Origin: Candidatus Thalassarchaeaceae archaeon
GTDB lineage: Archaea > Thermoplasmatota > Poseidoniia > Poseidoniales > Thalassarchaeaceae
Assembly: GCA_030747885.1 (NCBI GenBank)
Contig: JASLJW010000049.1
Location: 1-35,204, forward strand
Length of the DNA stretch: 35,204 nucleotides
Reading direction: 5' to 3'
Part shown: one piece after another, positions 1 through 8,374 of the stretch
Numbering within the stretch: the first letter of the stretch is position 1
Layout: each line of letters opens with the position of its first letter
The notes under the pieces: model-generated
The model's database searches: none
What the model was told of the DNA's origin: nothing
Seen by the model: only the letters and a program-made list of their open reading frames with translations
Program-made: the position numbers and the translations under genes

Positions 1-729
1 GCTTTACGTGATGCTTTTACAAAGGCTGAAAATGAAGGTATTTTCATTGAATTAATGGCAATAGAACCTGTACAAGGTGAGGGCAATCCTGGACAATGTG
101 TTACTCGAGAATTCTATGATGAAGCACGTCGATTAACCTTAGAACATGGAAGTATGCTTCTCGTCGATTCTATCCAAGCAGGCCTTAGGGGACAAGGCTG
201 TCTTTCAGTAATAGATTACCCGGGATTTGAGGATTGTGAAGCACCTGATTTTGAGACTTGGTCTAAGGCCTTGAATGCAGGTCAATATCCGTTATCAGTA
301 CTAGGGATGAATGAACGCGCTTCTGAATTGTATGTAGTAGGGATTTATGGAAATACGATGACTACTAATCCAAGGGGATTAGAAACAGCAGTTTCAGTTT
401 TGGACAGTATCACTCCAGAACTCCGTGAAAATATTCGAAAGAGGGGATTGGAACTTGTTTCTGGATTACAAAGATTATCAGAAGAAATGCCAGAGATTGT
501 ACTAAAGGTGCAAGGTACGGGCCTTCTTTGCTGCGCTGAATTAAATCCAGAGACGCACATGGTTGTAGGCTTTGGCCAGATTGAAGAGAAGTGCCGAGAA
601 ATGGGATTAGGGATTATTCATGGTGGGAAAAACGCTCTTAGATTCACACCTCATTTCGAGATTACTTCAGAAGAGGTTAATCTTGTAGTTGATCTAGTTC
701 GTGAGGCGCTCATATCTCACCAAGAATGA
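1..729 (+). CDS. Class-III PLP-dependent aminotransferase, C-terminal part (5' end outside window)
   Basis: The reading frame is open from the first base, so the gene begins left of the window; the ATG at 55 is internal, because conserved family sequence (the EPVQGEGNPG segment) spans it. Visible family landmarks are EPVQGEG, the PLP-ring region LLVDSIQAGLRGQG (normally DEVQTG), the Schiff-base lysine in WSKALNAGQYPLS, and the GNTMTTNPRG segment that matches the usual ST-x-GNP loop. The Asp and Gln of the DEVQ motif are kept, but the Glu is Ser. The family moves amino groups from omega-amino donors such as ornithine, acetylornithine, lysine or GABA to a 2-oxo acid in the cytoplasm. The substrate cannot be assigned from this fragment. 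The next gene starts 9 bases downstream in the same frame, so the two are probably co-transcribed. Confidence 0.88.
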   Translation, partial: ALRDAFTKAENEGIFIELMAIEPVQGEGNPGQCVTREFYDEARRLTLEHGSMLLVDSIQAGLRGQGCLSVIDYPGFEDCEAPDFETWSKALNAGQYPLSVLGMNERASELYVVGIYGNTMTTNPRGLETAVSVLDSITPELRENIRKRGLELVSGLQRLSEEMPEIVLKVQGTGLLCCAELNPETHMVVGFGQIEEKCREMGLGIIHGGKNALRFTPHFEITSEEVNLVVDLVREALISHQE

Positions 730-738
730 GGTTTTTGA

Positions 739-1218
739 ATGTCTTCATCACTTCAAATTGAACAGATTGATGTTTATTCTCCGCATGGCAATGGCCCAAT
801 CAATTATTGGATACGAGACATAATTGAGGGAAGAATTCCGGAGGTAGATGATGAGGTATATTATTGGGTTCACATCCGTGATGCTGAACGAGCAATTGAA
901 ACACTCGAATTGAATAATATTGCAGGAAATTTCTCACTTTCTGGGCGACGTGCATGGGATCAAAGAATGGTATTAGATGAGATTGTTAGGCTTTGGACCC
1001 GATTTCAAAATGCAGTCCATGGAACACACACTGCTGAATCACTGGGTGAATCCCCTTCTCCTGCTGCTTCCCAAGTGGAAGGAAATCAAACAAGGCCTGA
1101 TTTGGGACCGCTTCATGAAGCTATGATGAGTTGTGGTACAGATGGCTGGAGGCCTTTGATAGCAATGCGAGTTGGTTTGATGGAATGTATTGCTGCGGAA
1201 TTAGAAAATTCAAAATAA
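739..1218 (+). CDS. Epimerase-like protein lacking the N-terminal Rossmann half
   Basis: This 159-residue protein resembles only the C-terminal, substrate-binding half of extended SDR nucleotide-sugar epimerases/dehydratases. The pattern VYSPHGNGPINYWIRDIIEG, then WVHIRDAERAIETLEL, then GNFSLSG matches the family's 'VYGP..IPxFIRxxLxG', 'FIYVDDxAxA' and 'YNIGSG' segments. The end (DGWRPLIAMRVGLMECI) resembles the family's 'WxPxxxLxEGLxxTI' ending. The N-terminal glycine-rich NAD site and the catalytic YxxxK are absent, so it should not catalyse the usual reaction alone. It follows the aminotransferase by 9 bases and runs tail-to-tail into deoxyhypusine synthase with a 9-base overlap. It could be a remnant, a subunit that pairs with a separate Rossmann protein, or a repurposed binding domain. 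Family resemblance is moderate; function is unknown. Confidence 0.6.
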   Translation: MSSSLQIEQIDVYSPHGNGPINYWIRDIIEGRIPEVDDEVYYWVHIRDAERAIETLELNNIAGNFSLSGRRAWDQRMVLDEIVRLWTRFQNAVHGTHTAESLGESPSPAASQVEGNQTRPDLGPLHEAMMSCGTDGWRPLIAMRVGLMECIAAELENSK

Positions 1219-2199
1219 ATCTGAACCAAGTAGGGGTAACAGTACTGATGCTTCCCCTTCAACAGTAACATGTGGTGCATCTGGTCGGATCTTCCCCCAT
1301 GAAACAGCCTCTCTTGTTCTAGCCCCTGATAATGATCCATCATGTTCGGGAGCAGTAGTAATTCCTACGGCAGAATCTAATCCGCCTCTATATTGATTCC
1401 ACCAGATTACATGATGTTTTGATATGCCTCCGCCTACCATTAATGCGTGAGACGTGTCTGCTGTCCAAGTAAGATCTGATAGAATTTGTTCATCCGCCAA
1501 AAAGTCAATCATAAATTCAGGTGATTTTTGCCGATGCATGAAGAGTTGGGCACCAATACTTCCATCTGAAAGCCCAGGTATTACAATGGGAATTCTATGC
1601 TTTGCTGCATGATGGAGGAAAGATGATTCATCATTTATTCTGTCTCCAAATGCCCAACATAGTTCTACTGAACCAAATCCTAGCCAAGGATTTTCAGGAT
1701 TTATTTTTCTTCGTTCCTCTTCAATTTCTTCTAACCATGGGAGAACAATTGGCTCTAGGATGTCACCATAACATTCGTTTGGAACAATAACATTCCCAAG
1801 TCGATTTAATCCAATGTCTCCTAGTAAAGCATCGTCTAGGTCAAATGAACCATGATAGTAGTGCCTGAATGTTCTTGCAATGTCGTGGTCTAAAGTGCCA
1901 CAGGTTGTGCTGATTACATTGTATGAGCCACTTTTGATTGCTTCAATGAAGAACCCCCTAGTTCCAGTTGCCATGAGGCAAGCTGGAAATGATAGCCAAT
2001 TGAGTACAGATTTTTCAGTATTCTTTGCATTGACTGTTTCGTCAATCGCAGCTCTCAGGATGTCTCTTGCTTTGACTAGTTTTGTTGCAGTAAATCCTCC
2101 TGCAACTTTCATTTGTTCAAACAGTTCGCCTACGGTGTTTGTTTGAGAAAGATCGTAATCCGATACCGGTTGATCGAAGTCCTCCTTCTCGTATGCCAT
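1210..2199 (-). CDS. dys: Deoxyhypusine synthase
   Basis: Transfers the aminobutyl group of spermidine to a lysine of archaeal translation factor aIF5A, NAD-dependent, the first step of hypusine formation in the cytoplasm. The active-site lysine is in the GGGISKHH motif (Lys about residue 261), followed by the family signature EAVSWGKI near residue 287. The NAD-binding STTCGTLDHD and GDIGLNRLGN segments are present. The length of 329 residues is normal. Start is the ATG at 2199; no strong Shine-Dalgarno precedes it. It follows uvrB on the same strand after 57 bp that contain a TATA-like element, so it may have its own promoter. Its last 9 bases overlap the 3' end of the opposite epimerase-like gene. 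Confidence 0.95.
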   Translation of the reverse strand: MAYEKEDFDQPVSDYDLSQTNTVGELFEQMKVAGGFTATKLVKARDILRAAIDETVNAKNTEKSVLNWLSFPACLMATGTRGFFIEAIKSGSYNVISTTCGTLDHDIARTFRHYYHGSFDLDDALLGDIGLNRLGNVIVPNECYGDILEPIVLPWLEEIEEERRKINPENPWLGFGSVELCWAFGDRINDESSFLHHAAKHRIPIVIPGLSDGSIGAQLFMHRQKSPEFMIDFLADEQILSDLTWTADTSHALMVGGGISKHHVIWWNQYRGGLDSAVGITTAPEHDGSLSGARTREAVSWGKIRPDAPHVTVEGEASVLLPLLGSDLF

Positions 2200-2240
2200 A
2201 TTACGTGCGAAAGAGCAATCACCTATCGTTTCTATGGAAG

Positions 2241-2250
2241 ATTATATCAA
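2241..2250 (-). promoter_or_regulatory. Possible TATA element for deoxyhypusine synthase
   Basis: On the minus strand this reads TTGATATAAT, an archaeal TATA-like sequence about 45 bases upstream of the ATG at 2199. A TATA box normally lies about 26 bases from the start site, so this would give a 5' leader of roughly 20 bases. It lies just upstream of the uvrB stop-codon region, so it could also be incidental AT-rich sequence. Confidence 0.3.
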
Positions 2251-2256
2251 AATTTT

Positions 2257-4641
2257 TCAATTGATAAATTCATTTTCCAATTGGATAATTCTATCTCGTA
2301 TCTTGGCAGCTCTTTCAAATTCCAATCGAGATGCAGCAGTATTCATCTCTTTTCTTAACCGCTCAATTAATTTGATTTTATTTCCAAGAGTTTCATCTTC
2401 TATTCTATGTATTCCTTCTTGCAATGTATCTGAAGCAACCTTAACCCAGGATGGTTGACTGACATTGGATAAAACAGAATCTTCCTCAGTGGCGTGTTCA
2501 CTCCAAGTACCTGCACCTAACCCGAATTTTTTGACTAAATCAGGATCACGCTTCTGTTGAGATTTTGTAAAACTACCAACAAATCTTTTTCCGCCTGAAG
2601 ATCCTTTTCCAGCAGTACCTGCTAGTAATTCTTCCACTTCTTCTCCCATCGTGGGTAGTGCTTTTTTGATGGTTGTAGGTATGATTCCATTTTCTTTGTT
2701 GTATTTCTGTTGTCTCTGTCTCCGTTCTACAGTTTGTTCAATAGCAGCTTGCATGGCAGAACTAACTGAATCTGAATAAAGAATAACCCTCCCATTTTCG
2801 TTCCTTGCAGCTCTTCCAATGGTTTGAAGGAGGCTTCTTTCATTCCGTAAGAACCCCTCTCTGTCCGCATCGAATATGGCAACTAGGCTAACTTCAGGGA
2901 GATCTAACCCTTCTCGTAGTAAGTTAATTCCTACAATTACATCAATATGGCCAATTCTCAATGCTTTGATAATCTCGGATCTTTCTATCGTTCCAATTTC
3001 GCTATGTAGGTAATGTGCCTTAATTCCCATTCGTTGAAGATAATCTGCAACTTCCTCTGCGAATTTAATGGTCAGTACCGTAACTAGAATACGTTCATCT
3101 CTTTGGATACATTCGTTTATTTCATCGAGTAAATCTTGAACTTGTCCCTTAGTCTGACGAACTTCAATTATCGGATCTAGTAGCCCAGTAGGCCGAATTT
3201 CCATCTGTACAATCCCTTCAATTTCATTCATTATATCCAACATACTTCTACGTATTTTTGGATCATTTGATTCGATTGCGCCTCCACCTCCTGGTGCATG
3301 TAGCAATCCTTCAGGTACAGGCTGCCCTGTTACTTCAGCCAAATGTCGAAGTTCTCGTTCACCAGGGGTTGCAGAAACATACACCATTCTTGGAATAAGA
3401 GATTGAAATTCATCTATTCTTAATGGCCTATTGTCAAATGCTGATGGAAGTCGGAAGCCGTGCTCAATCAGATTCCCTTTTCTTGAGCGATCACCTGCAT
3501 GCATCCCCCCTACTTGGGGGAGAGTAACATGACTTTCATCCATGATTACGAGATATTTTTCTGGATCTCCATGAAAGGTTTGAGCACATGCAGACATGAA
3601 ATCAAACAAGCAGTACGGCCTTTCTCCACTATCTCTACCATCAAAGTGTCTGCTATAATTTTCAATTCCTTTACATGTGCCTAGTTCTCGTAATAATTCC
3701 ATATCGAAATCAGTTCGTGTGACAATTCGATGTGCTTCAAGATCATTCCCTTGAGATTTGAACCATTTTTCACGTTCCTTTGTCTCTTCTTCGATTTGTT
3801 CAAGTGCACGCTCAAATGAATCCTCTGACGTAATATAGAATTCCTTAGGGTGAATCCAAGCTTCTTCTATTTCATCGAGGGGCTCAAAACTAATGGATTC
3901 ACAAATTTGAATTTGTTCGATTCCATCGAATCCAAACTTGACCCTGATTGGATCATCTCTACTAGGCATCCAAACATCTAGTACTTCGCCACGAAGCCGA
4001 ATGTCTCCTCGTTGAAATTCTGCTCCACTCACCCTTCCATAGTGTAATCCAACGAGCCCCTTGACGATTTCCATGGGTTGCACTTTTTGCCCCACATGTA
4101 TTCTGAGATGATGCTGGAGAAACGTTTCTGGTGGATTCAACCCATAGATAGTAGATACACTTCCAACTACTACTACGTCTGATCGGGTAACTAGCGAAGC
4201 AACAGTGGAGAATCGTTCTTGTTCAATCCGTTCATTCATTTGGAGTTCTTTGTCGATGTATAAGTCTCGAGTAGGGACGTATGCTTCAGGTTGGTAGTAG
4301 TCATAATGGCTAACAAAATATTCTACAGCATTTTTTGGAAAAAGAGAAGACATTTCTTGCCATAATTGTCTAGCTAGTGTTTTGTTGTGACTGAGTATTA
4401 GAGTGGGGATTTGTAAATGTTCAATAATGTGAGCCATTGCAAAGGTTTTACCAGATCCAGTTACTCCTAATAGTACACATCTTTCTTGTGAATTTTCCAA
4501 TTGAGAAATGATTTTTTCAATTGCTTTTTCTTGGTCTCCCGCCGGATCAAATTCTGCTTCAATTCGAAATGGGATTTGATCTAAATCAGCCCGTTTGCCC
4601 ATTAATTTGGAGAGATCATATGGGTCGTTTTGAGACTGCAT
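2257..4641 (-). CDS. uvrB: UvrABC excinuclease subunit B
   Basis: Damage-verifying helicase subunit of bacterial-type nucleotide excision repair; partners UvrA and UvrC are not in the window. Motifs, numbered from the ATG at 4641: Walker A GVTGSGKT at about 59-66; the strand-separating hairpin VSHYDYYQPEAYVP at about 110-123; DESH at about 368; SATPGE at about 423; RPTGLLDP at about 483; arginine-finger motif IGRAARN; and a C-terminal UVR domain (LEFERAAKIRDRI) that binds UvrC. It is 794 residues against about 670 in bacteria. An extra segment lies between SATPGE and RPTGLLDP, and the linker before the UVR domain is long. A start at 4674 is possible but would re-read the end of the upstream SDR gene; the ATG at 4641 has a GAGGAT element and sits 10 bases after that gene. 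Archaeal uvrB genes are generally considered acquired from bacteria. Confidence 0.96.
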   Translation of the reverse strand: MQSQNDPYDLSKLMGKRADLDQIPFRIEAEFDPAGDQEKAIEKIISQLENSQERCVLLGVTGSGKTFAMAHIIEHLQIPTLILSHNKTLARQLWQEMSSLFPKNAVEYFVSHYDYYQPEAYVPTRDLYIDKELQMNERIEQERFSTVASLVTRSDVVVVGSVSTIYGLNPPETFLQHHLRIHVGQKVQPMEIVKGLVGLHYGRVSGAEFQRGDIRLRGEVLDVWMPSRDDPIRVKFGFDGIEQIQICESISFEPLDEIEEAWIHPKEFYITSEDSFERALEQIEEETKEREKWFKSQGNDLEAHRIVTRTDFDMELLRELGTCKGIENYSRHFDGRDSGERPYCLFDFMSACAQTFHGDPEKYLVIMDESHVTLPQVGGMHAGDRSRKGNLIEHGFRLPSAFDNRPLRIDEFQSLIPRMVYVSATPGERELRHLAEVTGQPVPEGLLHAPGGGGAIESNDPKIRRSMLDIMNEIEGIVQMEIRPTGLLDPIIEVRQTKGQVQDLLDEINECIQRDERILVTVLTIKFAEEVADYLQRMGIKAHYLHSEIGTIERSEIIKALRIGHIDVIVGINLLREGLDLPEVSLVAIFDADREGFLRNERSLLQTIGRAARNENGRVILYSDSVSSAMQAAIEQTVERRQRQQKYNKENGIIPTTIKKALPTMGEEVEELLAGTAGKGSSGGKRFVGSFTKSQQKRDPDLVKKFGLGAGTWSEHATEEDSVLSNVSQPSWVKVASDTLQEGIHRIEDETLGNKIKLIERLRKEMNTAASRLEFERAAKIRDRIIQLENEFIN

Positions 4642-4651
4642 TTTCTCATCC

Positions 4652-5377
4652 TCATGGTAGGAACAATCCACCATTCACATGGAGGACAGCCCCAGTGATG
4701 TATGAGGAATCATCGCTACATAAGAAGGAAACCACTGATGCAATTTCTTCCGGCTTTCCAACTCTCCCTATAGGTATCTGATTTTCGCGTTCTTTTCGTT
4801 TAGAGGCGGTATCATTTCCGATGATATCGGTATCAATTGCACCGGGTGCAATGACATTTACTCTCTGGCCTGAATCTGCTAGGTTGATTGCAAGGCTTCT
4901 AGCCCAAGCGTGAAGTGCTCCTTTTGATGCTGCATAATCTGCCCCATGTGGGCTTCCTTTGATTCCCAGTTGGCTGCCAATAGCAATTATTCTTGCATCA
5001 TCATTAAGATGACGAGAAAGTGCAGTATAGACTGCCACCGAACCTCTGAAATTCACTGCCATAGTACGTTCTAGTTCTTGCAAAGAAAGATCCTTTGCAG
5101 AATTACGTTCATACATTCCATGGTTTAGAATTAGCGTATCTATTCCTTCTTGCATCCATGGATGATCTGCTAGAATGAATACCTCGTCAGTATTACCACA
5201 ATCTACCTTTACTGCTACACAATCCACACCATCTTTTCTAAGATCAGAAATAACGGATTCTGCAGATTGAGAATCGTTGTTGTAGGTCATTAATATTCGA
5301 TAACCATCAGCACCCAGGCGTCTAGAAATTGCAGCTCCAATTCCTCTACCCCCTCCAGTAATTATTGCAATACTCAT
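4652..5377 (-). CDS. Short-chain dehydrogenase/reductase (FabG-like)
   Basis: Classical SDR of 241 residues, NAD(P)-dependent and cytoplasmic. The N-terminal TGGGRGIG cofactor loop is at residues 7-14, the NHG motif (usual NNAG) at 85-87, and the catalytic tetrad Asn109, Ser135, Tyr148 and Lys152 (Y-AAS-K) is complete. PGAIDTDI and the C-terminal VNGG follow the 3-oxoacyl-ACP reductase pattern. Substrate specificity cannot be read from the sequence. An AGGGTGA element lies 5 bases upstream of the ATG and overlaps the stop codon of the UbiA gene, which indicates translational coupling in the ubiD-ubiA-SDR-uvrB string. A role in reducing an isoprenoid or quinone intermediate would fit the neighbours but is inference. 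Confidence 0.9.
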   Translation of the reverse strand: MSIAIITGGGRGIGAAISRRLGADGYRILMTYNNDSQSAESVISDLRKDGVDCVAVKVDCGNTDEVFILADHPWMQEGIDTLILNHGMYERNSAKDLSLQELERTMAVNFRGSVAVYTALSRHLNDDARIIAIGSQLGIKGSPHGADYAASKGALHAWARSLAINLADSGQRVNVIAPGAIDTDIIGNDTASKRKERENQIPIGRVGKPEEIASVVSFLCSDDSSYITGAVLHVNGGLFLP

Positions 5378-5386
5378 TTTTTCACC

Positions 5387-6322
5387 CTAATTTTGTAATA
5401 GCCCATTTTCTGGTTGAATCAAAATAATAGGGATAAGAAGAATCCACCCTGTTAGCATTGATGTACGGAACAAAACTGTTTGAAAATCCGAAAATTTTTC
5501 TTTCGCAAGAATCACTGCAATATTGGTTAATGCCATTACAGCACTGGCACCTAAGAACCATATTTCATCCATTGGGTTGGATATTGCGAAGCAGGCAAAC
5601 CAAAGCAGTGTTAGTTGAATCGATGTTCTAGTTGTTGCATCCTCTCCAAAACGAGCAGGGAAGGAATATACTCCTGTAGCTCGATCATTTTCAATATCCA
5701 TTCGTGCATAGTTAATATCGAACGATGTAATCCATAGTGCTACTCCTAAACTGATAGGAAAAATAGTAGGTAACCAGAGTAATTCAGTTCCAGTTTCAAA
5801 CATGCCAGTAATTGCTGCCCAACCATGAACATCTGCTGCAATAGCGACCCAAGCTCCAGCAGGTGCAAGTCCTAAGCACAAGCCAAGCCATAGGTGGCAA
5901 AGCCACGTGTAACGCTTAGTATACGGATAGATTACAAAGGCAAGAACAGGGAGCCATGACATCATTAATGCAACTTTATTGAGAAGTCCAGCTCCAATTA
6001 AGAGCATCAAAAGAAAGCAACCTGCGAGAATTGATGCTGTTTGAATAGACATTGTACCTGTTGCTAGATGTCTCCCCTGTGTTCGAGGGTTTGCGGCATC
6101 GATGTCCTTGTCTACAATTCGGTTTAGTGACATTGCAAGGCCTCTAGCGCCAATAGCTGCCACGAGAATCCAGATAAGATCCATTCGAAACCAACTAAAT
6201 TCTGAGACGGGCAAGTCGTGCATGAATTGGTTGAATGCGAGAATATATCCTATGAGGATGAATGGAAGTGAAAATAATGTATGTTCTATTTTTATGAATT
6301 CAAGAATTTCCTTTACACCCAT
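5387..6322 (-). CDS. UbiA-family membrane prenyltransferase
   Basis: Integral membrane enzyme that attaches a polyprenyl chain to an aromatic or other acceptor. The first Asp-rich motif is NRIVDKDID (Asn67, Asp71, Asp75) and the second lies in the FDINYARMDIENDRATGVY region; both bind Mg-diphosphate. About eight or nine hydrophobic helices span the 311 residues, starting with SLPFILIGYILAF. The ATG at 6322 is preferred because AGGA lies 9 bases upstream; an ATG at 6331 and a TTG at 6358 inside the ubiD end are alternatives. It directly follows a UbiD decarboxylase, the arrangement expected for quinone synthesis (UbiA/MenA/MqnP-type step). Archaeal UbiA proteins also make ether lipids (DGGGP synthase); the UbiD neighbour favours a quinone role. 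Confidence 0.92.
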   Translation of the reverse strand: MGVKEILEFIKIEHTLFSLPFILIGYILAFNQFMHDLPVSEFSWFRMDLIWILVAAIGARGLAMSLNRIVDKDIDAANPRTQGRHLATGTMSIQTASILAGCFLLMLLIGAGLLNKVALMMSWLPVLAFVIYPYTKRYTWLCHLWLGLCLGLAPAGAWVAIAADVHGWAAITGMFETGTELLWLPTIFPISLGVALWITSFDINYARMDIENDRATGVYSFPARFGEDATTRTSIQLTLLWFACFAISNPMDEIWFLGASAVMALTNIAVILAKEKFSDFQTVLFRTSMLTGWILLIPIILIQPENGLLQN

Positions 6323-6333
6323 CGAAATCATTC

Positions 6334-8295
6334 CTATTTTAATAGATGAGGGGGCCAATTTCGACTTCCTAATCCATCTTCTTCTGCATGTGACCTAACT
6401 CGTTCAATGGTTTCTTGATTATGGAGTGTGACTGCAGGCCATCTTCTGACTGGGTGGGGGCCATCCATTGATGGAATAGGTGTTGTAGCGTCCCAAGCGA
6501 CCCTACTTTTCCCTATGTCGAATTTAAGGCCACGATCAACATCGAATCTTGCAAATAATTGCCATAGTAACCGTCTTCTTGCTTTTGGGCCATGTAGATC
6601 TAAATCATTATCTGTGATGAAAAGCCATCGTAATGTCTTCGAATTTTGCAATTGCCAAATTGAATTTATCAATTGAGAAATCGTTTCATCCTTATCCTTC
6701 GCAAGTTCTTCATTCAACCCGAACATTCCGTTTTCGGGCATAGGGCGCCCTTCGATTGAAGTCGTCACCACAAGCATACTTGGACGGAGTAGTCTAGCAT
6801 CTGACACTGCATCTAAATCAAGTACAGATTGCAGAAATCCTTCTGGAACTCCTGGAGCCTTGACCTTCCCCTTTCTCCAACCGGGAGCAATACGTTTGGG
6901 AGACCCTTCTGGGCCATCTGAATCACTTCGGGGATCAGCATTTGGTATGGTTGTAGCATCTATCAGAATCTTTGATTGTACATTTTCATATGGTGTTGCA
7001 GGGTCTAATGAATCACCAACCATTCCCTCGATTACAAGTATGTCTTCTCTTGGGTCGACTTTGTCATTTAGAGCATCCAATAATGATTCTAGATTATCCG
7101 GTTCTTGTTCAGAATCAACTGCAACAATGGTTTTGAGGAACATCATTTGTCCCGCCCCGAATAATCCCAACGCTGTTTTCCTTGCTTGTCTAGGGTAACG
7201 TTGTTTTGAAGAAACAATAGCTAAATTATGGAAACCAGTTTCCATTGGTAAGTGCACTCCCATTACATCTCGATGTTGAAACTTTAGCACTGGGCTGAAT
7301 TGCTTTCCAATTGCTTCCCCAAGGAAACCATCTTCCATTGGGGGCAAACCTACTATGGTAGCAGGCATCATTGCATCTTTTCTATGAGTGACAGCTGTTA
7401 CTTTTAGAACAGGATATTGACCTGTATGTGAATAGAATCCAAAGTGATCTCCAAACGGACCTTCTGATTTTGTTTCACCAGGTTCAACATATCCTTCGAT
7501 AATTATATCTGCGTCAGCAGGGACCCAAATATCCTGTGTTAGAGCTTTAACGATTCTTAACCGTCTACGTCCTAAGAATCCCGCAAACATGTATTCTTCT
7601 AAATTATCAGGCAGTGGAGAAATTGCGGAGAAAATGAGTTCTGGAGGTCCCCCGATACAAACTGCAACAGGCATTCTTTTTTCATGATATGATGAGGCAT
7701 GATCGGCTCCATGTTTATGGATTTGCCAATGCAATCCCAACTCTTTCTTACTGTGAACTTGCGCCCTATACATCCCAAGATTATGTTCTCCAGTTTCTTG
7801 ATTTTTTGTTACAACTAATGGCAATGTAATGTAATGCCCCCCATCCATCGGCCATGTTTTTGGAATGGGGAGTCGTGTTAGGTCAACCCCTTCCATAGCA
7901 ACTTCCTGAGAACGTGCACGACGGACTTTTTTTGGAGGTAGTGACAAGGCGTCTCTTGCCAGAGGGAATCCTTTCCATGGTTTTTTGACAAAATTTCCAA
8001 TATCCGGTTTCATTAGTGTAACTAATCTATCTCCTATTTCTGTATCTGAATCTACTTGTAAAGCACGCAAAGTTCGTTCTTTTGTTCCAAAGAGATTCAT
8101 TACTAGGGGAATTTCAGAAATTGTCCCATCTGGTAATTCTGGTTTTTCAAAGATAACTGCTGGACCGCCAGTTTTCACAAGTAAGTCAGCAATACATCCT
8201 GCTTCTAGTTCAACACGAACTGGACGTTCTATCCTGATTGCATCCCCATCTTTTTCGAGAGCACGGACATAACGCTTCAAGGTCTTCCACGCCAT
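6334..8295 (-). CDS. UbiD-family prenyl-FMN-dependent decarboxylase, long form
   Basis: Cytoplasmic (de)carboxylase that uses prenylated FMN. Numbered from the ATG at 8295, the cofactor-binding NLGMYRAQ segment has Arg about 177, and the catalytic glutamate is in SEGPFGDHFGFY (Glu about 278). The protein is 653 residues, longer than E. coli UbiD (about 500) and nearer to the roughly 600-residue UbiD subfamily linked to the futalosine menaquinone route. An alternative is the UbiD homologue of the archaeal mevalonate pathway (anhydromevalonate phosphate decarboxylase), but that one is shorter. The adjacent UbiA and geranylgeranyl reductase favour quinone synthesis. An ATG at 8319 would add eight basic residues; the start at 8295 matches the usual UbiD N-terminus, with GGAGGG unusually close (2 bases) upstream. 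Confidence 0.93.
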   Translation of the reverse strand: MAWKTLKRYVRALEKDGDAIRIERPVRVELEAGCIADLLVKTGGPAVIFEKPELPDGTISEIPLVMNLFGTKERTLRALQVDSDTEIGDRLVTLMKPDIGNFVKKPWKGFPLARDALSLPPKKVRRARSQEVAMEGVDLTRLPIPKTWPMDGGHYITLPLVVTKNQETGEHNLGMYRAQVHSKKELGLHWQIHKHGADHASSYHEKRMPVAVCIGGPPELIFSAISPLPDNLEEYMFAGFLGRRRLRIVKALTQDIWVPADADIIIEGYVEPGETKSEGPFGDHFGFYSHTGQYPVLKVTAVTHRKDAMMPATIVGLPPMEDGFLGEAIGKQFSPVLKFQHRDVMGVHLPMETGFHNLAIVSSKQRYPRQARKTALGLFGAGQMMFLKTIVAVDSEQEPDNLESLLDALNDKVDPREDILVIEGMVGDSLDPATPYENVQSKILIDATTIPNADPRSDSDGPEGSPKRIAPGWRKGKVKAPGVPEGFLQSVLDLDAVSDARLLRPSMLVVTTSIEGRPMPENGMFGLNEELAKDKDETISQLINSIWQLQNSKTLRWLFITDNDLDLHGPKARRRLLWQLFARFDVDRGLKFDIGKSRVAWDATTPIPSMDGPHPVRRWPAVTLHNQETIERVRSHAEEDGLGSRNWPPHLLK

Positions 8296-8374
8296 AACCC
8301 TCCGTCTATGTCGACACATGAATATCTTATCTTACAAGCGACTAGTTGATGCACTGGTTTTCTTTCGCTTATTC

